The notes under the pieces: model-generated
Database searches by the model: none
What the model was told of the DNA's origin: nothing
What the model saw: only the letters and a program-made list of their open reading frames with translations
Assembly (NCBI GenBank): GCA_018434945.1
Contig: JAHDOI010000028.1
Span: 1-64,000, forward strand
DNA length: 64,000 bases
Direction: 5' to 3'
Source of the DNA: Selenomonadales bacterium
Lineage (GTDB): Bacteria; Bacillota; Negativicutes; Sporomusales; UBA7701
Shown here: positions 6,796 to 15,682 of the stretch, piece after piece
How the letters are laid out: each line of letters starts with the position of its first letter
Position numbering within the stretch: the stretch's first letter is position 1
Position numbers and translations under genes: made by a program

Positions 6796-8421
6796 ATGTT
6801 AAGCGGTGTCGTGGTGTCCAAGAGGAGGAAAATCGCCCTGGCGGCCGGGCTTGTAGCCCTGCTCGCGCTGGGTTTTTGGTGGAATTCGCTGATGGCCAGG
6901 ATGGCTTCAGGAGCTCAGGCCCAGCTGGTGGCCAAGGTCAACGAGCAGGTTAACGGCAAGGTGACTGTCGGTAAAGTCGAGTTTTCGATTTTCGGGTCGC
7001 TGATCGTCGACGGGGTTACGGTGAGCGACCGCCAGAACGCGGTGGTGGGCAAAAGCGAGCGGATCGCGGTGCGTTTTGGCATTGGCGACGTGCTGGCCGG
7101 GCGCGCCGATCTGTCGGCGGTGAAGAGTGTGACGCTGGAAAACGCCGTGATGACGCTGACGAGCGGCAAGGACGGCCACTGGAACTGGGAGGATCTGGTC
7201 AAGCCGAGCAAGGACAAGGAGCTGGCTTTCCGCGGAACGGTGACCGTCAAGCAGGGGACGCTGCTGGTGCGGTCGGCGGGAAGCGAGCGCAAGCTGGAGG
7301 CGCTGAACGGGACCGTCGATTTCTCCCGTTATCCGGCGATGGCTTTCGATCTTACGGCGAAGACGGGCAGCACGCCGCTGGCGGCGAAAGGCTCATGGAC
7401 GGAGGGCGGCGACGGCGAGGTGGCGCTGAAGGCCGAGCAGGCGGCCCTGGCCGATCTGCCGCTGGGCCTGCTGGGGGCCGGCGACCTGAAGCTGACGGGC
7501 GGCATGGCGAAGAATGTGACGGTGTCGGTGAAGCAGCAGGCCGGCAAGCTGAGCCTGGCCGCCGAGGGAGCGGTGGAGAAGCTGGCGGCGACGGTGGCCG
7601 GCTACGCGCTGAGCGAGGGCGCGGGCAAGGTGAGCATGACGGACGGCAAGGTGGCGCTGAAGGAGGCGACGGTGCTTGTGAACGGCCAGAAGGTGACGGC
7701 CGGCGGCACGATGACGCTGGTCGATGCAGGGCTGGCGCTCGATCTCGACCTGGCGGCGGCGGCTTTTGATCCCGGGGCGTTCGGCACTACGCCGCTTAAG
7801 GGACCGCTTGCGTTCCAGGCGAAGGTTTCGGGAACGACAGCCAATCCTACGACGAGGGGCACGTTCACGGTCGACCAGGGGAGCTTCGGGGCGGTGGCGT
7901 TCACGAACGGCCGCGGCAGCTTCACTTATTCGGGCGGGACGCTGACGCTGACCGACACCCACGCGACCGCCTGGGACGGGGCGCTGGCCATCCAGGGCAA
8001 TGTGGTGCCGGCGACGCAGCAGTATAATATGACGGCGAACGGCCGCGGCGTGGACGCCGCGCTGCTTTCCGAGAAGGATATCCGCGGCCGGACGGATTTC
8101 GACGCCCGGCTGCAGGGCAAGGGAGCGAGCGGCGGCTATGCCGAGGGCAGCTTCAAGATGGGCGATGGGTCTTTCTCGGGTATCCCTTTCCTGTCGATGA
8201 CCGGCGATTTCATAAAGCAGGGCGAGCAGATGAACTTCCGCAACGTGATCGTGAATACGGTGGGCGGTTCGTTCTCGGTCGAGGGGCTGGCGGAGGGCGC
8301 GGTGGTGAAGCTGCGCCGCTCGGCGGGCGGTACGGTGACGACGCCCCGCGATGCGCTGGAGAAGGCGGTCGCGGATAAGGTGGGCGAGAATCTGCTGAAG
8401 AAGCTGCTGCCGGGAAGATAA
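6796..8421 (+). CDS. AsmA-like / TamB-like envelope protein
   Basis: The 541-residue protein has one N-terminal membrane helix (about residues 13-30) followed by long repeated beta-rich stretches of the AsmA type, such as KVTVGKVEFSIFGSLIVDGVTV and later similar segments. AsmA-clan proteins bridge the space between inner and outer membrane and help lipid or outer-membrane homeostasis. Its presence suits a diderm Firmicute. The ATG at 6796 follows GGAGGTTTTGTC, and this binding site lies in a hairpin arm. A terminator follows closely. The fold class is fairly sure; the exact role is unknown. Confidence 0.75.
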   Translation: MLSGVVVSKRRKIALAAGLVALLALGFWWNSLMARMASGAQAQLVAKVNEQVNGKVTVGKVEFSIFGSLIVDGVTVSDRQNAVVGKSERIAVRFGIGDVLAGRADLSAVKSVTLENAVMTLTSGKDGHWNWEDLVKPSKDKELAFRGTVTVKQGTLLVRSAGSERKLEALNGTVDFSRYPAMAFDLTAKTGSTPLAAKGSWTEGGDGEVALKAEQAALADLPLGLLGAGDLKLTGGMAKNVTVSVKQQAGKLSLAAEGAVEKLAATVAGYALSEGAGKVSMTDGKVALKEATVLVNGQKVTAGGTMTLVDAGLALDLDLAAAAFDPGAFGTTPLKGPLAFQAKVSGTTANPTTRGTFTVDQGSFGAVAFTNGRGSFTYSGGTLTLTDTHATAWDGALAIQGNVVPATQQYNMTANGRGVDAALLSEKDIRGRTDFDARLQGKGASGGYAEGSFKMGDGSFSGIPFLSMTGDFIKQGEQMNFRNVIVNTVGGSFSVEGLAEGAVVKLRRSAGGTVTTPRDALEKAVADKVGENLLKKLLPGR

Positions 8422-8428
8422 CAGGCAA

Positions 8429-8453
8429 GGCCCGCGATTTTTCGCGGGCCTTT
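8429..8453 (+). terminator. Rho-independent terminator
   Basis: GGCCCGCGA and TCGCGGGCC pair perfectly around TTTT and are followed by TTTGTGTTT. It closes the AsmA-like gene. Confidence 0.85.
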
Positions 8454-8506
8454 GTGTTTGTATTTGGAGTTAGATTTCACGGAGACCGTGTATCGACAAC
8501 CGAAAA

Positions 8507-9253
8507 TCAATACCAGTTTATTGCGGCGATGCCGAGATACTCCTTGAGCGCCAGGACAAGCTGGCCGGCGGCTGCGGGAGTGGGCCAGAGGTCGGTGTAG
8601 TGGAACCGGCGCCCGATATTGTCCTGGTAGTCGGTGGGGAACGGCAGGACGGCGACGCCGGCTTTGCCGAACTGGCGGACGGAGCGCTCCATGTGGTAAG
8701 CGGAGGTGACGAGGATCGGCCGCGAAAAGCCGCGCTGTCTGAGGATGGCGGCGGTGTTGCGCGCGTTGTCGCCGGTGTTGAGGCTGGCGGTTTCGGCGAT
8801 GATTTTGTCGCCCGGGACGCCGAGGCTGAGGAGGATGCTGCGCGCGACTTCCGCTTCTACGCCGCCGGTGGCGTACACCTGCCCGCCGGAGTAGACGATG
8901 GGGACGCCGAGCTTGCGGTGTAGCTGGAGGCCGGTGAGGAGGCGGTTGGCGGACGAGCCGGCAAGGTGGCCGCGACCGCCGAGGTTGGGGGTGTCGAGGG
9001 TGGCGCCGCCGCCCAGGACGACGATGACGTCGCCGTCGGCCTCGGCCGGAGGGGTGTGGCGGGTTTCCAGGGAGTTGACGAGGGGGCCGCTGACGAGGGA
9101 GATGCTGGCGAGGTAGAGGACGGCGGCGGCGACGAGGGCGGCGCTGGCGAGAGCACGGCTGCGGCGCCGCCACCAGGCGAAGAGGAGCAGGGCGAGGATG
9201 AAGAGGCCGGGCGGGAAGAGGAAGACGGTATAGAGGAATTTGACGACATACAC
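8507..9253 (-). CDS. YdcF family membrane protein (DUF218)
   Basis: I use the GTG at 9253, preceded by AAAGGA, which gives 248 residues; the frame extends to a GTG at 9292 without a binding site. Two or three N-terminal membrane segments precede a DUF218 domain that starts with DVIVVLGGG and includes YSGGQ and a late TSAYHMERS block. These are hallmarks of the SanA/ElyC/YdcF family, which has been linked to envelope and cell-wall metabolism. No specific substrate can be read from the sequence. The gene is transcribed alone. Confidence 0.85.
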   Translation of the reverse strand: MYVVKFLYTVFLFPPGLFILALLLFAWWRRRSRALASAALVAAAVLYLASISLVSGPLVNSLETRHTPPAEADGDVIVVLGGGATLDTPNLGGRGHLAGSSANRLLTGLQLHRKLGVPIVYSGGQVYATGGVEAEVARSILLSLGVPGDKIIAETASLNTGDNARNTAAILRQRGFSRPILVTSAYHMERSVRQFGKAGVAVLPFPTDYQDNIGRRFHYTDLWPTPAAAGQLVLALKEYLGIAAINWY

Positions 9254-9372
9254 TGCGGTCAGTCCTTTCCGGCGGTTTGATCCTGCGCGCACTAGTAGTA
9301 ATTTCCAAATAATGTAATATTAGGCTAGGAGTAATTTGTAATTTATTTCCTGTTGCGCGGTGTCACGGGGCG

Positions 9373-9401
9373 TAAAACGGCCCCGCCACGGATGGCGGGG
9401 C
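9373..9401 (-). terminator. Terminator for the ASCH gene
   Basis: On the minus strand a nine-pair GC-rich stem (9380-9388 with 9393-9401) is followed by TTTT. It lies just after the ASCH gene. Confidence 0.75.
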
Positions 9402-9414
9402 GGTTTGCGGGCGA

Positions 9415-9765
9415 TTATTCACCGGTGATTTCCGAGAAGCCGATAACGGTGACGAGATCGTCTTCGGTCAGGGTTTTCTGGTATAGCTGCTCGAAGTTGG
9501 CGATGAGCTCCGCGACGGTTTTGATCTCGGGGTTCTGATGGGCGAGGTCGTCTCTGGTGAGTTCGGCGAAACGTTTGACTTTGACGCGGTCGAGATAGGC
9601 GGTGAACAGTTTGCGCTTGGGGGCGTATTTCTTGCCGACGGTGATCCAGACGACGGAGTTTTCGAGATAGATACCGCTGACGTCGTCGAGACGGATGGTA
9701 TAGTTTTTCTTGCGCTCGATGAGGAGTTTTTCGTGGAACTCGGACTGGAAGTTCAGCGCCAGCAT
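9415..9765 (-). CDS. ASCH domain protein
   Basis: Starting at the ATG at 9765 behind GAGAGGGATATAACT gives 116 residues. The order of blocks (FHEKLLIERKKNYTIRLDD, a VVWITVGKKY strand, then DRVKVKRFAELT and LTEDDLVTVIGFSEI) fits the ASCH fold, a PUA-like beta-barrel thought to bind RNA or nucleotides. The RNA target and any enzyme activity are unknown. It is monocistronic with its own terminator. An in-frame upstream ATG at 9813 exists but lacks a binding site. Confidence 0.7.
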   Translation of the reverse strand: MLALNFQSEFHEKLLIERKKNYTIRLDDVSGIYLENSVVWITVGKKYAPKRKLFTAYLDRVKVKRFAELTRDDLAHQNPEIKTVAELIANFEQLYQKTLTEDDLVTVIGFSEITGE

Positions 9766-9845
9766 AGTTATATCCCTCTCCCTTTCGTTGGCTGTTTTGT
9801 TAACATTATACACTATTTGAGCGGACAGTTGAAGGGGTATCCGCC

Positions 9846-10163
9846 TTACGCCCTGCGCCCGTACTTTCTCTCCATCCAGGCGTCCAGCCTGCGGACGTCT
9901 TTCTTGCCGGCCGTCGCGCCGTAGATTATGAGGGCGACGATGACGGCCGTGAAGAGGTCGATTTCTCTCGTGCCGAGGTAGTTGACGATGCCCATGCCGA
10001 CCTGGGGGATGACGCCGGTGAGGACGGTGAGGGCGACGCCGGCGCGGAACAGCGCGGTGGATCGCAGGCGGTAGCGGGCGTAGAACATCAGGAAGGTGGA
10101 CGCCCAGGCGAGAACTTCCATGGCGGCGAGAAGCAGCCAGCGGTATTCGAGGAAGAAGGTCAT
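9846..10163 (-). CDS. Small integral membrane protein
   Basis: The 105-residue protein has about three hydrophobic segments (near residues 5-25, 40-60 and 70-88) and a positively charged C-terminus, which suggests the tail faces the cytoplasm. The start follows GGGGGTTGAGCAT. It resembles no named family that I recognise. It lies 36 bases after the stop of the nitroreductase gene on the same strand, so it may be co-transcribed with it. Confidence 0.6.
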   Translation of the reverse strand: MTFFLEYRWLLLAAMEVLAWASTFLMFYARYRLRSTALFRAGVALTVLTGVIPQVGMGIVNYLGTREIDLFTAVIVALIIYGATAGKKDVRRLDAWMERKYGRRA

Positions 10164-10199
10164 ATGCTCAACCCCCGCCGGAACGCAGCTGCGCCGGCA

Positions 10200-10769
10200 T
10201 TAAAGAAATTTCACTTTCTCGTCCAGTGTCTTGCGGGCAGGTGTTGCGGCGGGGTGTTCAGAATATCCAACACAGATGACGGCGACAGGGTCTTTGTCGT
10301 CATCGACGGCGAAGATTTCCCGGACGTCGCTTTTTTCATAAAGGGAGAACCACAGGGTCGCGAGCCCCTGGTCGTGAGCGGCCAGGAGCATATTCTGGAT
10401 GGCGGCGCTGCAGGCTTCGAGGTAGCCTGGGCTTGGTTCGTCGAGGAACTGTTCGGCGCCGCTCCTGGACGGGTCGCCGAGAACGACGATGAGGACGGGG
10501 GCCTGGATCAGGAAGTCGATGTTGAAGGTGGGCAGCCACTTCCAGCCGCTGCGGGCGGCGAGCTTGTGCTTGGTCTTTTCCGAGGTTTCTTTGAGCCGGG
10601 CATTGTACTTGGGGTCGGCGGCGACGAGGAATTCCCACGGCTGCTTGTTGGCTGGCGAGGGCGCCATGAGGGCGGCTTCGAGGATGGCGGTCAGTTTTTC
10701 CTTTTCGACCGCCCGGTCGGTGAAGTTGCGGCAGCTCCGCCTGCCGGTTATCGCGTCGCGGCATTCCAT
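10200..10769 (-). CDS. Nitroreductase family protein
   Basis: The ATG at 10769 has GGGAGG nine bases upstream and gives 189 residues; an in-frame TTG lies three codons before it. The FMN-site motifs GRRSCRNFTDRAV and MAPSPANKQPWEFLV match the family, as does a late LATLWFSLY block. It is a distinct subfamily from the protein at 4591-5100, with a longer central insertion. The probable activity is FMN-dependent reduction of quinone- or nitro-type substrates. It is followed by the membrane protein at 9846-10163. Confidence 0.88.
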   Translation of the reverse strand: MECRDAITGRRSCRNFTDRAVEKEKLTAILEAALMAPSPANKQPWEFLVAADPKYNARLKETSEKTKHKLAARSGWKWLPTFNIDFLIQAPVLIVVLGDPSRSGAEQFLDEPSPGYLEACSAAIQNMLLAAHDQGLATLWFSLYEKSDVREIFAVDDDKDPVAVICVGYSEHPAATPARKTLDEKVKFL

Positions 10770-10837
10770 TTTTCTCAACCTCCCGCTGATTTGTCCCGCC
10801 TTTATTATAGACGGTTTGTCGTTTATGGCGGAAGGGG

Positions 10838-11212
10838 TCAGCCGCGAAATTCGATCATTTCGCCGTCGGGGCCGGTGAAGACGACGCGTCGCCAGCCCTC
10901 CTCCCCCGCTCTGCGGGCCGAGGTCGGGTGGGGCTCGGTCTGGACGGGGGCGCCGGCGGCTTTGAGGCGGGCGACGTCGGCGTCGAAGTCGTCGCTGGCC
11001 AGGCAGAAATGGTAGACGGCGCCGCAGTTTCCGTGCGGCATGTGGATGAGTTCGAGTACGGAGTCGCCGAGCTCCAGGTAGACGATTTTCTCAATCTCCG
11101 GTACCGGGACGTCATGCTCGAAGTATTGCCTGAAGCCCAGCTGTTCGTAAAAGCGGACCGATTTCTCCCGGTCTTTGACGGTGAAGGCGATGTGGTCGAT
11201 TCTTTTGAACAT
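10838..11212 (-). CDS. VOC family (glyoxalase-like) protein
   Basis: The 124-residue protein has the two beta-alpha-beta-beta-beta halves of the vicinal oxygen chelate fold. Candidate metal ligands are the histidine of RIDHIAF, the glutamate of VLELIH, the histidine of AVYHFC and the terminal glutamate of MIEFRG. This spacing resembles lactoylglutathione lyase and methylmalonyl-CoA epimerase. No neighbour identifies the substrate. The ATG follows GGGGGTGCACATAC. Confidence 0.85.
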   Translation of the reverse strand: MFKRIDHIAFTVKDREKSVRFYEQLGFRQYFEHDVPVPEIEKIVYLELGDSVLELIHMPHGNCGAVYHFCLASDDFDADVARLKAAGAPVQTEPHPTSARRAGEEGWRRVVFTGPDGEMIEFRG

Positions 11213-11248
11213 GTATGTGCACCCCCTGGTATCCGTTTGTAGGCAAAG

Positions 11249-11486
11249 TCAGACTGGTGAGAAAGGTCCAGGTGCAAGGCGCCCCGGATAAGCAGACACA
11301 CAACGCTTTAGCGTTGATGTGGTCGCTTATACCCGGAAGGGTGCGAGCGCGCCGCGCCGCGTACTGTGGGACGTACGCAAGCAAGCGCTCTGAGGAGCAA
11401 GTGCGCAAGTTCTTAGCGCTTTGCGCTTAGAACTGCGGCCTGCCCCTTGCGGGTACGCCGCAGATGGGCCTTTATCGACAGTCTGA
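11249..11486. repeat. Dispersed intergenic repeat, copy R2 (long form)
   Basis: The ends TCAGACTG and CAGTCTGA are complementary, followed inward by GAGAAAGGTCCAGGTGC on the left and GCAGATGGGCCTTTATC on the right. The centre has GCGTAC facing GTACGC. Compared with the short form it carries extra hairpins, including one with arms AGTTCT and AGAACT near 11409-11434. It occupies most of the 398-base gap 11213-11610, in which I see no gene. Confidence 0.75.
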
Positions 11487-11610
11487 TACTCCCTGGTGTA
11501 TTTGTTTCCCGGCCTACCGGTTTTATCCGAGACGGACGGCGTTTATCAGTTTAAGGATCCCCGCGGGGGAAAAGATATAAAAAAATATTACTATGAGGGG
11601 AGAATACGCG

Positions 11611-12879
11611 ATGGGTATGACAATGGCGGAAAAAATAATCGCCAGGGCGGCGGGCAGGGAGGCTGTACGGCCGGGAGAGTTCGTGTGGGCTGATGTGGAT
11701 ACGGCGATGATGGACGACCTGCTCGGCCCGCGGGTGGTGATCGCCGACCATATCAGGAGGATGGGCGATCGCGTCTGGGACAGGGAGAAGGTGGTGATCA
11801 TCTCCGATCACTATTCGCCGGCGGCGACGATCAGCCAGGCCGAGATCCTGCAGTTCACCCGCAATTGGGCCAAGGAGTACGGCATCGGCAAGTATTACGA
11901 AGGCCTGGGGCCTTGCCACCAGGTGCTTGCGGAGAAGGGGTTCGATATCCCGGGAACGCTGATGGTGGGGACGGATTCGCATACTACGACGGCGGGCGCG
12001 TTCGGCTGTTTCGGCACAGGCATCGGTTCGACGGAGATGCTGGGGGTGCTGGTGTCGGGGCAGATATGGCTTAGGGTGCCGGAGACGATGCTGTTCGTGT
12101 GGAACGGCCGCCTGCAGCCGGGGGTATACGCCAAAGACCTTGTGCTGCGGACGATCAAGGAGATCGGCCAGGCGGGGGCGACATACAAGGCGATGGAGTT
12201 CGCGGGCGACGCGATAACCGCGTTGTCGGTGGATGAGCGGATGACGATCACGAATATGGCGGTGGAAGCCGGGGCGAAGGCGGGACTGATCGCGCCGGAC
12301 GAGAAGGTGGCGGCTTATTTGGCTGCCATCGGGGCGCCGCCGGGAACGCCGCTGCTGAGCGACGCGGATGCGGCTTACAGCGAGCGGTTTACGTTCGACG
12401 CCGCGGAACTCGTGCCGCAGATCGCCCTGCCCCATGAGGTGGACAAGGTGGTGGATGTGACGGCGGCGGCGGGCGAAGTTATCCACCAGGCGTACCTTGG
12501 TTCATGCACGAACGGCCGCTTCGCCGACCTGGCGGAGGCGGCGAGGGTGCTGAAGGGCCGCAAGGTTCATCCCGAGGTGCGGCTGCTGGTGTCGGCGGCG
12601 TCGCGGTCCATTTACCACCGCGCCATCCGCGAGGGGATCATCGAGACGCTGTCGGAGGCGGGGGCGATGGTGCTGGCGCCTAGCTGCGGCGCGTGCCTGG
12701 GGCTGCACAGCGGCATCCTGGCGCGGGGCGAGCGGGCGATCTCGTCGACGAACCGCAATTTCGTCGGCCGGATGGGCCACAAGGAGGCGGAGATCTTCCT
12801 CGGTTCGCCGGCGTCGGTGGCGGCGGCGGCGATCGAGGGCCGGGTGACCGATCCGCGCAAATTTTTGGTGGAGGGCTGA
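11611..12879 (+). CDS. leuC: 3-isopropylmalate dehydratase large subunit family (aconitase superfamily)
   Basis: From the ATG at 11611, preceded by GAGGGGAG, the protein has 422 residues, the length of the small two-subunit LeuC/HacA type. Cluster ligands are visible in GSCTNGR and in CGACLG, with the DSHTTTAGAFG substrate loop near residue 120. The family adds or removes water across 2-hydroxy acids using a [4Fe-4S] centre. No other leucine gene is nearby. The neighbours are an SDR dehydrogenase and a dicarboxylate-type TRAP transporter, so a catabolic hydro-lyase such as dimethylmalate dehydratase (DmdA) is an alternative. The subunit partner follows five bases on. Confidence 0.85.
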   Translation: MGMTMAEKIIARAAGREAVRPGEFVWADVDTAMMDDLLGPRVVIADHIRRMGDRVWDREKVVIISDHYSPAATISQAEILQFTRNWAKEYGIGKYYEGLGPCHQVLAEKGFDIPGTLMVGTDSHTTTAGAFGCFGTGIGSTEMLGVLVSGQIWLRVPETMLFVWNGRLQPGVYAKDLVLRTIKEIGQAGATYKAMEFAGDAITALSVDERMTITNMAVEAGAKAGLIAPDEKVAAYLAAIGAPPGTPLLSDADAAYSERFTFDAAELVPQIALPHEVDKVVDVTAAAGEVIHQAYLGSCTNGRFADLAEAARVLKGRKVHPEVRLLVSAASRSIYHRAIREGIIETLSEAGAMVLAPSCGACLGLHSGILARGERAISSTNRNFVGRMGHKEAEIFLGSPASVAAAAIEGRVTDPRKFLVEG

Positions 12880-12884
12880 GAGCG

Positions 12885-13403
12885 ATGAACAGTATCATTA
12901 AGGGTAAGGCGCACAAGTACGGCGACAATATCAACACCGATCTCATCAACCCGCCCCAGTACCTTGAGAAGTCGCTGGAGGTGCTCGCCCAGCACGCGAT
13001 GGAGGGGGTGGACGAGCATTTCGCCGCCAAGGTGGCGCCGGGCGATATCCTGGTGGCGGGGGCGAATTTCGGCCCCGGCTCGAGCCGCGAGACGGCGCCG
13101 ATCGCGCTGAAGATGGCGGGGGTGGGGGCGATCGTGGCGAAGTTTTTCGCCCGCATCTTTTACCGCAACGCGATCAATATCGGCCTGCCGGTGCTGGAGT
13201 GCGCGGAGGCGGACCGGATCGCGGACGGCGACGCGCTGGAGGTCGACCTGGGGACGGGGACGATCACGAATGTGACGAAAGGCGAATCGTACACCGCCGC
13301 ACCGCTGTCGGCACCGGTGATGGATATCCTGTCCGCCGGCGGGCTGATACCGTTTTTGGAGAAGAAGTACGGGGTGGATATCGATAAGAAAGACCTGGCG
13401 TAA
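12885..13403 (+). CDS. leuD: 3-isopropylmalate dehydratase small subunit family
   Basis: The 172-residue protein has the swivel-domain signatures YGDNINTDLINP at the start and FGPGSSRE near residue 63, the usual pair for LeuD/HacB/DmdB small subunits. It completes the active site of the large subunit encoded just upstream. The start ATG lies five bases after the previous stop, in a typical coupled arrangement. The final codons and stop form part of the terminator hairpin. As with its partner, the true substrate is open. Confidence 0.85.
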   Translation: MNSIIKGKAHKYGDNINTDLINPPQYLEKSLEVLAQHAMEGVDEHFAAKVAPGDILVAGANFGPGSSRETAPIALKMAGVGAIVAKFFARIFYRNAINIGLPVLECAEADRIADGDALEVDLGTGTITNVTKGESYTAAPLSAPVMDILSAGGLIPFLEKKYGVDIDKKDLA

Positions 13404-13420
13404 ACGCCAGGTCTTCTTTC
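13391..13420 (+). terminator. Terminator overlapping the leuD stop codon
   Basis: A perfect 10-bp stem (13391-13400 with 13405-13414) has the stop codon TAA in its four-base loop and is followed by TCTTTC. The overlap of stop codon and stem is unusual. Confidence 0.75.
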
Positions 13421-13442
13421 TCGCACTTTTTAAATAGCCGGA

Positions 13443-13562
13443 GGCCGCGCAGAAGTGCCCAGATGCAAGGCAGGTCGAGGACGCGCAGCGACGCGTACTC
13501 GGAACGTACGCTAGCAAGCGCCCGCAGACCTAACGCCGCAGATGGGCGCTTATCCGCGGCCG
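13443..13562. repeat. Dispersed intergenic repeat, copy R3
   Basis: GGCCGCG with AGAAGTGCCCAGATGC on the left faces GCAGATGGGCGCTTATC with CGCGGCC on the right. The centre holds GCGTAC and GTACGC. The right end lies about six bases from the SDR stop codon. Confidence 0.75.
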
Positions 13563-13567
13563 GGAGT

Positions 13568-14323
13568 TCAGATCGTCGCGCCGCCGTCGATGGTGAGTAC
13601 GCCCCCATTGAAGAACGCCGCTTCGTCGCAGCAGGCGAAGAGGATGGCGTGGGCGATTTCTTCGGGGGTGCCGAGGCGGCCCATGGGCTGGCGGGCGATG
13701 AAGGCGGCCCTGGCGGCCTCGTAGTCGGGGGCGGAGCGCATGCGCGCTTCCATCGAGGGGCTGTCGGTGGTGCCGGGGCAGACGACGTTGACGCGGATGT
13801 TGTCTTTGATGTAGTCGGCGGCCATGGCTTTGGAGAGGGCTACGACGGCCCCCTTGGAGGCGGCGTAGACGCTGCGCTCGGGGAAGCCTTTGAAGGCGGC
13901 GACCGAGGAGACGTTGACGATGACGCCGCCGCCGTTCTTTTTCATTTCCGGCACGGCGTATTTGCAGGTGAGGAATGTGCCTTTGACGTTGACGTCCATG
14001 GTGCGGTCGAAGTCTTCCTCGCTGAGGGTGTCGACGCGGCCGCCGATTACGATGCCGGCGACGTTGACGAGGATGTCAAGTTTGCCGAAGGCGCGGACGG
14101 TATCGTCGACCATCCGTCTGGCGTCGGCGGCTTTGGCGACGTCGCCCTGGACGAACAGGCCCGCGCCGCCGGCCTGGTTGACGAGGGCGAGGGTGTCGGC
14201 GCCGCTGGCCGATACGCTGTTGACGGCGACTTTGGCGCCTTCCCTGGCGAAGAGTTCGGCGGCGGCGCGGCCGATGCCGGCACCGGCGCCGGTGATGAGC
14301 ACTGCTTTACCGGTGAATCGCAT
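13568..14323 (-). CDS. SDR family NAD(P)-dependent oxidoreductase
   Basis: The 251-residue protein is a classical short-chain dehydrogenase. It has the nucleotide motif TGAGAGIG near residues 11-18, NVAG near 88, a serine in VNVSSVA and the catalytic YAASK near 153. It probably oxidises a secondary alcohol or reduces the ketone. An aspartate or arginine after strand 2 would tell NAD from NADP, and the VNSVS seen there suggests NADP is possible. It lies 39 bases downstream of the TRAP large subunit and is likely in the same unit, so a hydroxy acid imported by the TRAP system is a reasonable substrate. Confidence 0.9.
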   Translation of the reverse strand: MRFTGKAVLITGAGAGIGRAAAELFAREGAKVAVNSVSASGADTLALVNQAGGAGLFVQGDVAKAADARRMVDDTVRAFGKLDILVNVAGIVIGGRVDTLSEEDFDRTMDVNVKGTFLTCKYAVPEMKKNGGGVIVNVSSVAAFKGFPERSVYAASKGAVVALSKAMAADYIKDNIRVNVVCPGTTDSPSMEARMRSAPDYEAARAAFIARQPMGRLGTPEEIAHAILFACCDEAAFFNGGVLTIDGGATI

Positions 14324-14362
14324 TCCAATCCCCCTGTTTTAGGTATTTGCCTGTTTATTGTT

Positions 14363-15653
14363 CTACAATTGCTTGCCAAAGATGAGGTCGGGCACGAACA
14401 GCACTATTTCGGGGAAAAAGACGCAGGCTACGGCTACGGCGACGCAGGCGAGGAAGAGCGGCCACGCTTCTTTGAAGAGCTCGGATATCGAGCATTCGAA
14501 GATGGTGCAGACGATATAGGTGACCACGCCGACAGGCGGGGTGAGCAGGCCGAATGTGAGGGTGAGGATCATGATGACGCCGAAGTGGACGAGGTCGATG
14601 CCGACTTCCTTGACGACGGGGATGAGGATGGCGGTGAGGAGCAGGATGAGGACGGTGGAGTCCATGAACATGCCGGCGACGAGGAGGAAGACGATGATGA
14701 TGAGCATTATCACCCAGGGGGTGGCGGAGATGCCGAGCATGAATTCAGCCAGCTGCTGGGGGATCTGCTCCCAGGTGAGGCCGTAGCTGAAGATGGCCGA
14801 CAGGCAGATGAGGAGCATTACCATGCCGATGTCGGTGACGGTTTCCTCAAGGGTTTTGAGAAACTTTTTCCAGTTAAGCTCGCGGTATACGGCGAGACCG
14901 ATGATGATGGCGTAGGCGACGGCGAAGGCGCCGGCTTCGGAGGGGGTGAAGAAGCCGAACCTGAGGCCGGCGATGAGGAGGATGGGGAACAGGAAAGCCC
15001 AGATGCATTCCATGAAGGTGGCGAAACCTTCTTTGAAGGATACCGGTTGCTGACGCTCGGGCTGGTAGCCTTTGCGCCGCGCGGTCCAGGAGATGGCGAG
15101 CATCATGCCGATGGTCATGAGGAGCCCGGGTATGAGTCCGCCGGCGAACAGGCGGCCGATGGAGACTTCGCCGATGCTGCCGTAAAGGATGAGGCCGATG
15201 CCGGGGGGGGATCATGGTGACGATGAGCGAGCTGAAGCCGATGACGCCGGCGGCGAAGCCCCGCGAGTAGCCGCGCTCGAGCATGCCGGGGCCGAGGACG
15301 CGGGCCTGCATGGTGGCGTCGGCGATGGCCGAGCCGGTGATGCCGCCCATCATGGCGGCGAGGACTGTGTTGACCTGGGCGAGGCCGGCGCGCATGTGGC
15401 CGGCGAGCACGGACGAAAGCTTCATCAGCCGGTGGGTGATGCCCGATTCGTTCAAGAGGTTGCCGGCGAACATGAAGAGGGGGATGGCGAGCAGCACGAA
15501 GCTCTGCGTCTGGGTGAGGGTGAGCTGCACCGGGATGCTGGACGGCAGGGTCGGCTGCGAGAAGAAAAAGACGGTGCCGGCGATGCCGATGGCGAAACAG
15601 ACCGGCATGCCCATGAGCATCAGGATGAAAAAGGTGGCGAATACTTCGGTCAT
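14363..15653 (-). pseudogene. dctM: TRAP transporter large permease DctM, frameshifted
   Basis: Two overlapping frames together give one normal DctM of about 430 residues. The N-terminal part runs from the ATG at 15653 to the motif ending VTMIPP, and the C-terminal part continues as GIGLILYGSIGE in the next frame and ends at 14363. The break is at a run of eight G at 15203-15210; seven would restore the frame exactly. DctM forms the main membrane channel of sodium-driven TRAP importers. The start follows AGGAGGATATAGAC. A sequencing error, a real mutation or phase-variable slippage are all possible. Confidence 0.8.
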
Positions 15654-15682
15654 GTCTATATCCTCCTGTCGGCGGCAGCAGC

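Noticed and set aside
12693..13403. Longer upstream start for the leuD frame
   Set aside because: The extension overlaps the end of leuC in another frame, and the ATG at 12885 begins the conserved LeuD N-terminus.
13463..15220. 585-codon open frame on the plus strand
   Set aside because: It lies opposite the SDR and dctM genes, is dominated by G, D, E and A as expected for the antisense of GC-rich genes, and has no binding site or family motif.
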